Assembly (NCBI GenBank): GCA_012845835.1 | Contig: JABAKD010000010.1 | Span: 9,419,599-9,483,598 of the forward strand | DNA: 64,000 nt | Origin: Undaria pinnatifida | Taxonomy: Eukaryota; Sar; Phaeophyceae; Laminariales; Alariaceae | Reading direction: 5' to 3' | In this document: positions 10,626-20,341 of the stretch, piece after piece | Layout: the number at the start of each line of letters is the position of its first letter | How positions within the stretch are numbered: position 1 is the first letter of the stretch | Made by a program: the position numbers and the translations under genes | The notes under the pieces: generated by a model | What the model was told of the DNA's origin: nothing | What the model saw: the letters and a program-made list of their open reading frames with translations, nothing else | Databases searched by the model: none

Positions 10626-13600
10626 AAAGCCTGGGCGAGTATTGACGGTGATTGGTTGCTGTAGCGAAGGACGATGGCTATGATTGGCTGCTGCCGTAGA
10701 GGGCGCTGGTGTCCAGCGAAAACTAGGGTAACTGCCATAAACTTGTCTTGTGCATGCGCAAATCGTGTTGACTTTTGAGCTATACGGGTTGTTTGCGTTT
10801 TGCAGTTCCGTACAGGTGTGTTTCAAGCGCGCAGTCGTGTTTGCGTGCGGGGGTGTTATACCTGTTAGCCCGCTGTCCGCAGGAAAAAAATTGAGGATGC
10901 TGGTTTCCCACCACTTTTCCCCAGCATCTTAACGCCTTGACAACTGGAAAGCCGTTTTTGGTGACAAAATTACTTGGAATTAGTATGGGGAGGGGTTTTG
11001 GGGATCTCAAGGGGTTAAAACCGCGCGGCCTTATTGCGGGCGGGCGTTCGATTTCTCTCGCTCCCCATCCCCGGCCTCCCCGGCGCACCCTCATGCACAC
11101 CAACCCAAGGTGAAGGGGGTCGCTAGGTCAAGGACGGGGAAGGAAAGGACTGCTTGTTGCTGAAGGTGTTGCTGGAGATGGCACTGCTGCTATCGAGCCA
11201 ACTGTGCGTTGTAGGTGGTAGTTGTGACGTGCTGACTGTAGCCACCCCTGCTCCTGATGGGCGCTCCTCGTGGCATTTGGGATTCTCGTAGGCCCCGCCT
11301 GCAGCCAGCCAGCTCGGGTTGATCGTTCGGTGGCGACTTGCGCGTTGTCTTGGCACCCGCAAGCGATGGCGGTGTGCTTGTTGGGCTACGTGCTTTGCCG
11401 TTGCGGCAAAAAGGAGTAGGCGGTTGGTGATAATAGTCCTAGTAGTGGTGGTGTTGTTAATCTTGTTTTTTTCCCTTGGTGGTGTTGGAGCCAGGGAGAA
11501 AGCGTGTTTTATACATGCTACTCCGATTCCTCGGCGGGGTATACCAGGTAGACATATATGATGGAGGGTGGGAAATTCGGCCGCGATTTTTTTCTGTTCG
11601 TTTTGCTTTTCTAAGCCGGTTGTGGCCACAGTGGTAACGCGGGCTCGCCGCAAGAGCAGAAGCAGTCAGACAGAATTGACGCATAGATATGCTTGCGGTG
11701 GTAATGTGGGCGCGAAGTTCTGCCAGCGGCCGCCAGCCGTGCCACCCCGCCCTCCCTCCCTCCCTCCCTTCTTCCCCTCCTCGTATTTGAAGTGAAGGTT
11801 TGACGGTGTTATCTTTTATTTTCCAAGTTGTCGCGAATCGTGGATGTGTTTTGTGCGCGGCTCAACCAGTTTCCTGTTTGCCTCGACATTAAGTTGTCCC
11901 CGTGCGTGCATGCGGGCGTGCTGGGTGGCTGCTGGGGGATGTGGCGTGTTTAGGTTATGAGCGAAGAGAACTTCTCTGTGCTGCTGTGGTTGTTTGGAGC
12001 CGGTGAAGGGTTAGAGTTTTTTTTTTTTTTTTCTTGTTGTTTTTCGGGCTGCTTCCGAGTTTGTATGTATACTTTCGAAGTAATATGATGAGCTATCATA
12101 TCGCTGTGTGATGTGCTGGACTACGGACGGTGCGGTAATGCCTGCAGGAAAATCAATCGTGTAGCATAGTTCGCTCGTGTTCTGCCCGCTCATAACTGTG
12201 TTCGACAGAAGTAGTGGAGGAAGGAAAGTATGGTCCCTTTCGGTGACCTAAATAGTTTGTTGGTCTTTTTTGGGGTGGTTTTCGGGCGCGTGTTCCATCA
12301 GCTTGTGCGCCATCGTCTTGCTTTGCTGTGTCTTCAAAAGCTGCGGTTGTTCGTATTTTTTTTTGTGTGTGTGGGCGCGTTGGTGTGGGAGAAATACCAC
12401 TACATGAAAGTAGTTTTGTGTGCCACTTGGCGTCTCACCGTGTCTTGTCATGTCTTGTCGTGTCTGGTCTTTTGTCTCGTCGTGTCGACTTGTTTGTTCA
12501 TTACGTACCGTCTGTTTTTTGCTATATGTGGCATTGAAGAAAAATATGTCGCGTATGAAGAAAAAAAAAAAAAAGGGAGAGACGCCTTCGGCAGAGTGTT
12601 AGGTTCCAGGTTCCTAGCGAAAATCGTGAGCATCATCAATTGAGCGGCGGGGAGGGGGGGGGAGGGAGCGCGTGACTGATCAATTTACTGTGTAATGAAA
12701 ACTTGAGTTTTTCGCCTGTATGGGGCAAGAAAACACAAAAGAAAAGTTAGTCATAGTTAGTGTACGCGTTTGTTTGTGTGTGTGCGCGCGTTTGGTCTAG
12801 GGGTCAGGAGAAGAGAGTCGTGCTCGAGCTACTACGAGCTGCTCACCGGTACTCATTACGCATACATTCTCTCAACAAGAATTCGAGTTTTTTTCGCGAA
12901 GGTATTTGGCATTTTTTTCGTAGTTTGAGGGTGAGAGCGTTTTGACTACGTGCGTTGCGCTGTTGTTATCGAGGTGCTGCATCGGGGCGGGATTGGGGAG
13001 GAGATTTATTAAGCGCGTGTGTGTTGGTACTATGATGGTACGTAGGGCTCTAATTTATGTTTATGTTGTATATATAATATCGTCAAGGCCAGGCAAATAC
13101 GGGTTATAGCTCTAGAAGAAGAGCTGGACTTGTTGCTTTGCTCCGGGAGCATCTCGCAGTTGCGGCCAATGAGTGGCTGAAAGCAAGGAGGGCGTGGCGC
13201 CAGCTACTTGTCGTATACCTGGTAGTATATTATTTTGTCGGGAAATCGCGATAAAGCGATGAGCGAGCCCGGTTGACTCGGTACGACCTCGATGACCATC
13301 ATGATTTATCTTCCCCAGTTTACTGAGATTTTGTTGCGGAAAATCGAAATGTGGCCCCGTCCGTCTGTCCGAGCCGATAGAGCTAGCTGAAGAAAAACAG
13401 TGGCAGTCAACGTAAAGGCAAGAAACTAACTGATGGATTTCGTCCGCAAGAAAAGGAAAATCTCTTATTATAACAAGTATCTTATTATAATGAGCAAAGC
13501 TGGCAACTCATTTGGGCTGGCGGGTGTTACTTGCCGAGTTACTTGCGCGATGGCCAACTAATTGTTTTGTCATTGGTTTTCGAGAGTTTTTCCCCCGTTT

Positions 13601-13740
13601 CAACTTGCAACACCCCTTAAAAGCAAACCACATACCTGGTGCATTATACATCCCGACGGAGAAGCACGCCATACGTACGTACCAGCGATGGTAGCTTACT
13701 GTACGCTGTAAACTGTGAATATATAACACAGCAGCTTTTT

Positions 13741-14027
13741 TGGGTCGATACACCACCGCAGACCGTGTGAAATCTTGCCCCCCATCCACTGATCGCTGAT
13801 TGGGGCTGGGGCTCATAGAGCCAGCGCGCTGCGAATTTTCCCCCTCGGGCTAGCGTCGAGGTCCCATTGCACTCGGGGAGGATAATGTCCCATTCCCGGA
13901 TCATAAACACTTACATACACATTACAACTTCAACAACCTGAGGAAGAGAACCGTGATCCCCCGGGTCGATACCGCTCCGCACGGTGTGGAAACGCCACCC
14001 CCATCCTCTGATTGCTGATTGATTAGC
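13741..14027. repeat. Pair of ~65-bp direct repeats
   Basis: The stretch starting GGGTCGATAC at about 13741 and ending GATCGCTGATTGGGGC recurs at about 13962-14026 (GGGTCGATAC ... GATTGCTGATTGATTAG), roughly 221 bp apart. About three quarters of bases agree. Origin unknown. Confidence 0.7.
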
Positions 14028-14796
14028 GTGTTAGAACTGCACACTAGGGGCTGTGGAAAATATTCATAGCTCGAGAGACTAATAAATGGCAATAAGCAGT
14101 GCACACTGTTGTACACTAGTAGTGGTAGTTGTAGTAGTATGAATGTCTCCCATATAATTGTACACGTGTTCATCTGCTGCTATGCATTTCATGCAATGCA
14201 CAAAAATGCTAGCACTCAGTGGCTACGGACGGAAATGCAACAGGACCACTTGGACTTTGCTTTTATACCTCAATGGTCCGTACATTTTCGTTCAGGGTGG
14301 TACATCACAGCACATTATATACGACGAGTACTACTACTGTATGTACCATGCCCTGCCCTATAATACCACTGTGGGCAACGCAGATCTAGCGCCAGAGGCG
14401 CAGCCGTGGCCGTACCGCTAGTAACACGTACGTAGTGGTACACAGTGTGTTCGGTATTTCGCTCTTGCTTATTATGGTGATATTATAACGCACCTCGTTT
14501 CAATTGCGATCTGGGATGCTTGTTTTTCGTTGTGTAATCCGGGTGCCCGAAGACGGAAAAAAAATCCTCACTCTATTATCAGTACAAAATAATAAAATTT
14601 CATTCTATTTCGCCAAAATCACGTTTTTTTTCGTCATCTCTGCGCTGGTGCATGATACTCGCTGGTGCGGCCATCATGGCCAATATGGTGTGCAGCTGCA
14701 ACGAAAAGGAGAAGGGGGAGAAAAAAGGCAAACCACGTGTGGGCAAAAGTCGACCGGCGGGGCGGGAAGAAGGAGGAGCAGGAGGAGGAGGAGGCG

Positions 14797-15665
14797 CAGT
14801 GGTTGTGGGGTATGCTGTGCGCTGATGATGCGGGCAACGTAACACGATCACCAGGAGGGCTGGAGAGAATGATGACGGTGATCGTGACTGCGTGCTCGGC
14901 GTTCGGGCTCACGATCTCCAAGGTCAACACGAAGATAATGTGCCTGCAAATCAAAAATGGGAAAAGGCGTCGTTCACCATCACTGCAGCCGGCCAGGTAT
15001 GCCAGCAAACGATCGAATTGGTGTACTCGGGCGGGGCTATCAGCGCCGATAGAGAGCTCAGCGTCGAGATAACGCGGCGTCTTTAGAGGGCCTGGGCGTG
15101 TTCCCAGCGGTACAAGAGGGCAATGTACGACCGCCCGGGTGTGCGCTTACGGCCGAAGGTGCGGATGCTGGAAATCGAGGTGATCGAGACACTGCTCAAG
15201 GGGTGCGTGACGTGGAGCTCGAACAAGCCTGGCTACGACAGACTGCGTACGGCAGGTTCTCCACTCCATGCTCCTCCGATGCCTCGGTTGGCGGAAACGG
15301 AAGCGCGCCGAGAGCATTGAGGCAACAGTGCGGACACGCAGGGTATTTTTCGTAGGATTCGTGGCACGTGTGGGGGAGGAGCGATGTTTAGGGAGCTGGT
15401 TGGGGGTGAGGGATAGTCAGGGGGGCAATCGAGGAATTAAATGGTTCGCCTGGAAGATATTACGGAATTTGGCATGGAGTTCGAAGGGAGGCGAAAGGCT
15501 GCAAAGAAGGTCGGCAGTTGATTTCGACGGGTCGAGGAGGGAGCTGAGGCATTCATGCGAACCTGGCATGACACGGAGAGCTGTGGGGCTGCCGAGCGAC
15601 ACGCGAAGGCCGCAGCAGCGCCACCAATCATCGGCATCTATACGCGGCAAGAGGAGGGGGCAAGG
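14797..15665 (+). pseudogene. Relic of a LINE-type (non-LTR) reverse transcriptase
   Basis: A decayed 3' part of a non-LTR retrotransposon ORF2. The translation reads LCADDAG (the F/YADD catalytic box of LINE reverse transcriptases), then GLERMMTVIVTACSAFGLT, then in another frame a QTIELVYSGGAISADREL stretch and a VIETLLKGCVTWS segment. It ends with LLRCLGWRKRKR, an ESIEATVRTRR piece and a C-terminal MRTWHDTE motif. The pieces sit in at least three frames, with a stop after EITRRL, so the copy is dead. It starts abruptly in the palm domain, as expected of a 5'-truncated LINE. A poly-G tract at 15690-15770 follows. Family call is from recognised motifs. Confidence 0.8.
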
Positions 15666-17220
15666 AGAGCGGAGAAGCGGGCGGGGGGGAAGGAAGGGGG
15701 AGGGGGGGAGGGGAGAGGGAGGGAGGGAGGGGGGAAGGGGGGAGGGGGGGAAGGGGGGGGGAGGGGGGGCGTCCTTCCCAAGAGACTGAGGTCTGGGTCT
15801 GGCCATCATCGTCCCGACGTATGTGCCTTGACCTGGGTCTGGCCGTAAGTGGCTACCGTAAGGCCGCTCGGGCTTCTTCGCCTTGCTGTCTTCTCCCATC
15901 AGTCCCCTTTGTGTACTTGATGCCCTCTATGTGCCCAATGTCGTTTTCAGTTAGTTTTTAGGATTTGCTATTGTAATGCTTCTTCTTTCCGTTCCCTGCT
16001 TTCTTTTATTTTCTACTTTTCGACTTGACTTGGGTCTTCGTACGCATATGCGTATTGATGGCATTGGCTAGTTGGTTGGCTGATCTTTTTTCGCCACCCG
16101 CGTCCTGCAGGCGAGCTCACGAATGCACGTATTCACTGACTGCGTGTCGTATATCGTATATACGTGGTCAGTCATATTTCACTTCTTTTTCTTAGACGGG
16201 CGCGTTTTTTCTTTTCGCAGCGCTGTGTAGCTTACCACTTACCTCGCTTCACCCCCCCTGCACGCGAGTCTATGCAGCGGATTATCTACGTGACGTTTCC
16301 TTGCTTCGTATTATATGTATCTTGTTTTCTTTTATTCCTTCCTTTCTATTAGTTAAATTATTATCCGCGGATTTGTACATTGGCTTGTTGGCTTCCTGGG
16401 TGCATGAGGTGTAGTCGGTTCTAGCTGCGAGCTCTGAAACGTGTATTTATACCAGTATGGATCTGTTACGTGCGCACGCTGACTTCCGATTTATCTTCAT
16501 ATTTTTTGGCCGATGTACGGCTTCCTTCAGCCACGAGATGATACATGTATTATTGCGTTTATTACTTTTGGTTTGTTTTGCTTTTCCCCTTCCACTCGAG
16601 AGTGGCTGGAGCCTGCGGACTCCATTACGCTGCGAGTTGCGTGGGAACAACAACTAACTACTCTGCACGGAAAATTTAAGGACTAGACTAGTCTGTTTAA
16701 TGTTGACGTTTGTATTGCGCCAAAGGTACATATGTGTCCGTTTGTTTACAGTTGCATCTGTAATCCGTACGTAGTTGTGTTATATACGCTGCACCCAATA
16801 CGACACACGGGGGAGGCCATGCTGGAAATCGATGATAGTATTTCTTGCGGTGTCGTACACATAGTACCTGCTACGCTCGATGATCTACTTGCATCCCTCT
16901 AACATCAACATCTGCTCTGCAGAATACACTGCTGAGTGTGCTGAGTGCCTTAGCTGAGCAGCTGCAACGAGGAAAGACTATCCTATAATGACACACAGCG
17001 CGCACATACAATAAACACGGCTGAAGTCCTTGAAATATTTTTTATAAAATAATGTCAGCGCAGCATCACAGCAACTACCAGGCACGCGCAACACCTGCGT
17101 CGGTCTTTCAGCCGCTGTGAAGAGCACCGCCAAAGAGGGTTGTTGTTGACAGGAAAAAGTCAGACAGGGGTACTCGACATTCAACGGAAGTAATACACTA
17201 TATATCATGAAAATTAAAAT
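15666..17220. other. Intergenic region, no gene recognised
   Basis: It contains a G-rich tract (15690-15775) and AT-richer DNA. No frame has recognisable motifs and no RNA gene is apparent. Confidence 0.5.
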
Positions 17221-17224
17221 ACAC

Positions 17225-17283
17225 TCCAGCTGTGAGATCGAAGATTTCGTCGAAATTCATCTTTGCAGCCTGTGTGTGATACT
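17225..17283 (+). repeat. Dispersed ~60-bp repeat, copy C
   Basis: Starts CCAGCTGTGAGATCGA and continues to ATTCATCTTTGCAGCCTGTG, related to copies A, B, D and E. About 200 bp upstream a TCCTTGAAATATTTTT stretch also recurs beside copy D at 42250, so the repeat unit is longer than the core. Confidence 0.65.
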
Positions 17284-17399
17284 CCGATCGCGCGAATTAC
17301 TGGGTGTGTGTCCTCTTTAATGATAATAGGTCGGAGACTCCCCTTGGAACCACAGTGTAGCTTGTACCAGGGTCAACAGGGTGATGTTGATCAATCTGT

Positions 17400-17710
17400 G
17401 CGCGGAAACTATAAATCCGTGTTTGAGGGGGACAAGATTTGACAGCTGTGGAAGGAAATGCATCGATATATCAAGCATATCATGTACAGTAATTCGTATA
17501 AACCGGTGAGGGGAGGGCAGAGTTTAAAGAAGGGGAAAAAGGGGGGGGCCGGGGGTGAAAAAGAGGGGAGCGGAGGGGCGGTCAACTCATTTGTGCGCGG
17601 AAACTATAGACCCTTTTACGCGGACAAATCTGACGGTTGTGGATGGAATGCATCAGTTTGCCATGTATATCCTGTAAGTCGTACAACCAGTGAGGAGAGG
17701 GCGGAATGTT
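17400..17710. repeat. ~190-bp tandem duplication
   Basis: The stretch beginning GCGCGGAAACTATAAA at about 17400 recurs as GCGCGGAAACTATAGA at about 17595. Both continue through a TGGAxGGAATGCATC segment to a GTGAGGxGAGGGCxG end. Two diverged copies in tandem. Confidence 0.8.
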
Positions 17711-17721
17711 CGAAGCGGGGG

Positions 17722-17832
17722 GGGGGGAGTAATTGGAGCTACGGTATGGATGGCTAGAAAGGCAATGAGGTGATACCACCTGTCTGGTAGTGTTTATTAC
17801 TCTGGCAGGTTTTGATCTTATGCGGGGCGGCG
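17722..17832 (+). repeat. Dispersed ~105-bp repeat, copy 1
   Basis: Starts AATTGGAGCTACGGTATG and holds CACCTGTCTGGTAGT. A second copy at 23464-23572 agrees at roughly four bases in five. Both are bordered by long G runs. Probably a short non-autonomous element. Confidence 0.85.
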
Positions 17833-17934
17833 GGAGAGAACAAAACGAAGGGGGGGGAGGGGGGGATTCCAACCGCTTTCCGTAGCATAAATGTATACCT
17901 GGTACATGGTAAGAACTTACTATATGTGCTAGCG

Positions 17935-18020
17935 AATCTCCTGGAAGGAGTAGGAAGGTCGTCAAGCCTCATACGTGGCCCGTGTGTGCGAAAATCGCAA
18001 AAGTCGGCGATGAGTGTCAG
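17935..18020 (-). pseudogene. Inverted fragment of the Gypsy polyprotein
   Basis: On the - strand this reads CDFRTHGPRMRLDDL followed by PSRRF. It matches the + strand translation HDFRTHEPRIRIDAF at 19395-19440, inside the Ty3/Gypsy element just downstream. It is therefore a small inverted piece of another copy of the same family, and it explains the apparent inverted repeat between 17.96 and 19.42 kb. Confidence 0.75.
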
Positions 18021-18084
18021 CGTGTTAGGCGATCTTACACTGTGCTCCACCCCTACACTACACCTAGGGTAAATGCTGCCTGTT

Positions 18085-18510
18085 TTGGTGCGATGAGCGT
18101 CGGCGTGCGGAGCAGGACATGATGGCCGAAAAGACCAAGTTTTTGCAAGACCATCGAGCAGTGGGGCTCATTATTTCGTCGCCTCGTCCAAGCACACGCA
18201 AACGCATCGGTCGAGGCGTGCACAACTTTGACTCCGCTGTTGGGGACAGGGAGAAGCAAAACGCCGTGTCACCTGGCACCTACGCCAAATTCAAGCAGAA
18301 TTCAGCCACAAAAAAAAAAAAAAATTACCTTTTGAGCTCTGACAACAAGCTTCTGGCTGAATCCTGCCCTCTGAACCCAGTGTGGGGCGTTGGTCTCCGG
18401 GCGGATGGTCCCAGGGCCAACAGCCCATGCCAGGGGAGAGGAATACTTGCTCGGTGAGGCCCTTTCTGCCGTTCGCGCAGCTATTTGCGACAATGAGACC
18501 GGGTCGGCGC
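18085..18510 (+). pseudogene. NADAR (YbiA/RibX-like) domain within the Gypsy polyprotein, frameshifted
   Basis: NADAR domains are small N-glycosidase-type folds acting on NAD-, ADP-ribose- or riboflavin-precursor-like substrates. The translation follows the family order: EQDMMAEKTKFLQD (family: a Glu then a KAxxFxD helix), a GRGVHNFDSAV segment, GTYAKFKQNSA (family: AKFxQN), LLSSDNKLLAE (family: LLxTGDxxLxE), NPVWGVGL (family: DxxWGxGL) and, after a frame change near 18430, LLGEALSAVRAA (family: NxLGxxLMxVR). The conserved Glu is kept; the Asp before VWG is Asn here. A run of A at 18310 adds lysines. It sits upstream of the protease region, so it belongs to the mobile element and not to a host gene. 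Recognition is by motif order only. Confidence 0.72.
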
Positions 18511-18659
18511 ACCCGGCCTCCCCTAGTCGGTTCCGCACCTGCACTGCGAGTGCACGAACCAAGAAATCTCGTCCGCGCCGCAACCAGACCGTTCACAGCG
18601 GCCAGCGCTCGCAAAGCTTCCCCTTCGGCGTTTCCGACCTATTTCTCGGGCGCGTTGGC

Positions 18660-19110
18660 CAATGAAAAGCCGTGAAGTTGTGGAGATAGCTTCTAGCGTC
18701 GGCCCTGACCTTGCGATGTCAGAACACTGCCCCTGTTTCGTCGAGGGTACTGTGACGGTGGACGACGTTTCGTTCACTATGAAAATCGCGTTTATCAGTC
18801 GAGCAACGCTCGACTCGGAGAGGCACTGGACTCCTATAGATTTGGGGACCGGCAGCATTGCTTGGGTTCCCAAACACCTCCGAGGATACTGAGGGGAACA
18901 AAGTTCCGCATATTCTCCGGCCACAATACATAGGAGAGCATTGGCAAAGTGGGGACCCTCAATGCACGAGTCCAGCGGTAGCTTGAGTTCGTCACCGCGT
19001 TCGATTGCACACTCGAGTACCGCAAAGGCAGCGCCAAGGGCATCGCCGATTTTTCCGGCCCGTTTTCCAGAGCCCGCTACGGAGTATGACCGCAGTGGCT
19101 TGGAAAAATT
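18660..19110 (+). pseudogene. Protease start fused to RNase H remnant (reverse transcriptase deleted)
   Basis: The frame beginning at 18662 reads EVVEIASSVGPDLAMSEH and VDDVSFTMKIA, which I take as the start of the protease region. It runs straight into FISRATLDSERHWTPIDL and HLRGY, the RNase H motif (family: ISRxLxxxExxY). A stop follows at 18891. Further RNase H sequence continues in another frame (KFRIFSGH near 18900; family: F.I.TDH) and ends with RFPEPATE at 19070. The whole catalytic reverse transcriptase is missing at the junction near 18785. Confidence 0.75.
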
Positions 19111-19209
19111 CAACCTCGTGGGGTTGACAAGCCTCAACCCCGTTGGAGATAGCGGTATTTACCTCCTACGGACCCGCGGGCTGCGCGCTCCCCCCTCGCC
19201 GATCCCAGG

Positions 19210-19375
19210 AGTCGGTTCGGGTGGACTCGCGCCCCTCGCCAAAAGCACTGTCTTGGGTGGGCTCGTGCCCCACACCGAAAGCACTGCTTTGGGTGGACTC
19301 GAACCCCTCGCCGAAAGCACTGTCTTGGGTGGGCTCGTGCCCCGCACTGAACATGCTGCCTTGGGTGGGCTCCCT
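19210..19375 (+). repeat. 36-bp coding minisatellite in the Gypsy polyprotein
   Basis: About four to five units of 36 bp, each containing AGCACTGTCTTGGGTGG or a variant, alternate between CTCGCGCCCCTCGCC and CTCGTGCCCCACACC halves. They translate as a GLxPxxEST repeat between RNase H and integrase. The length is a multiple of three, so the frame is kept. Confidence 0.9.
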
Positions 19376-20341
19376 CTCACCTCTACCGCGTTTCACGATT
19401 TTCGCACACACGAGCCACGTATAAGGATTGACGCCTTTCTGTTTCCCCGGGGAGATTCGTCGCTCGTGTTTCTGCCTCCGTCGCCACTACCGAAGGCTGT
19501 ACCGGCCGCGGGTCGATTTCACCTGCCGCCGACACTGTTTTCGCTTCGGTCTTTGCCATACCCATCGAGGGCGGCACGGGCTACGCAGAAGCCCTGGCTG
19601 CAGCGACGCCCATCGCACAGCCGACTTATCTATCCCGGAGTTCTTTACAGGAGACGGCCCCCGCCGCGACCACCGGTTCGACTGTGTCCGTCTCCGCCAT
19701 GCTTGGCACTCCAGCCCCTCCGTCGTCGACGACGCGCCGACGAACAGCGATAACAACGGGTAATGCACCCCCGCTGTAGATTATGGATTCGGGCCCCGCG
19801 GGGCCCCTCGGCCATCTTGCGGACGAAGTACAACCCCGTCGCGAGTTCCACGGCCGCAGCCGACCCCGTCGCCGCCGCGACCCCTGCTCTTGTCGACTCG
19901 CCGGTCCGCACGGTGCCACTGCCGTCCGACCGCGACCACGCAGAGCCTATATGGGAACTCCTCTCTTACGGCTCACGCCTTCTCCTGGTGGCACGCCGAC
20001 CGCATATACAAGGGCGGACGCCCTTCGCAACGCTGCTGAATTGCGTTTCGCCGATTCCGTCGCGCGTTATTCACATTACGATTGGAAGCGAGAGCAGCAC
20101 GCTGAGCCGACGTGCCACGCCATGATGCGTTACGTTTCTATCGGCCGGCAATCGGTCCTGCCGCCCGACTTTTTGGCGTGCTACCTCTTGCACAAGCGTC
20201 CCTCCCTCTCAGACATCCAGGAGCTGGCGGGTAAGGGTCGACTACATACAACCGACGACGACATCGTCCTACTCGTCCGTAACCCGACACTACCGCCAAC
20301 AAGCTCCGACAAACCGAACTCTGTGGGGCGAGCTGCTTGCT

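Larger units (their letters stand above)
9885..14790. other. Intergenic region, no gene recognised
   Basis: Besides the two minisatellites at 9974-10135 and 10376-10625, a small duplicate pair at 13741/13962 and TACCWGGTA palindromes at 11542 and 13216, I see nothing I can call. Open frames here are short, composition-driven and lack recognisable motifs. Confidence 0.55.

Noticed and set aside
10157..10826. MLDARCS-type repeat proteins on the - strand
   Set aside because: Two frames give the same repetitive text from a GAGCATCGA minisatellite; no gene signals.
18085..18510. Host NADAR gene
   Set aside because: It has a frame change, is followed directly by retroelement protease/RNase H sequence in the same orientation, and shows no splice sites of its own.
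18523..19137. 204-codon frame on the - strand
   Set aside because: Antisense shadow of the RNase H remnant of the Gypsy element; the + strand carries the recognisable motifs.
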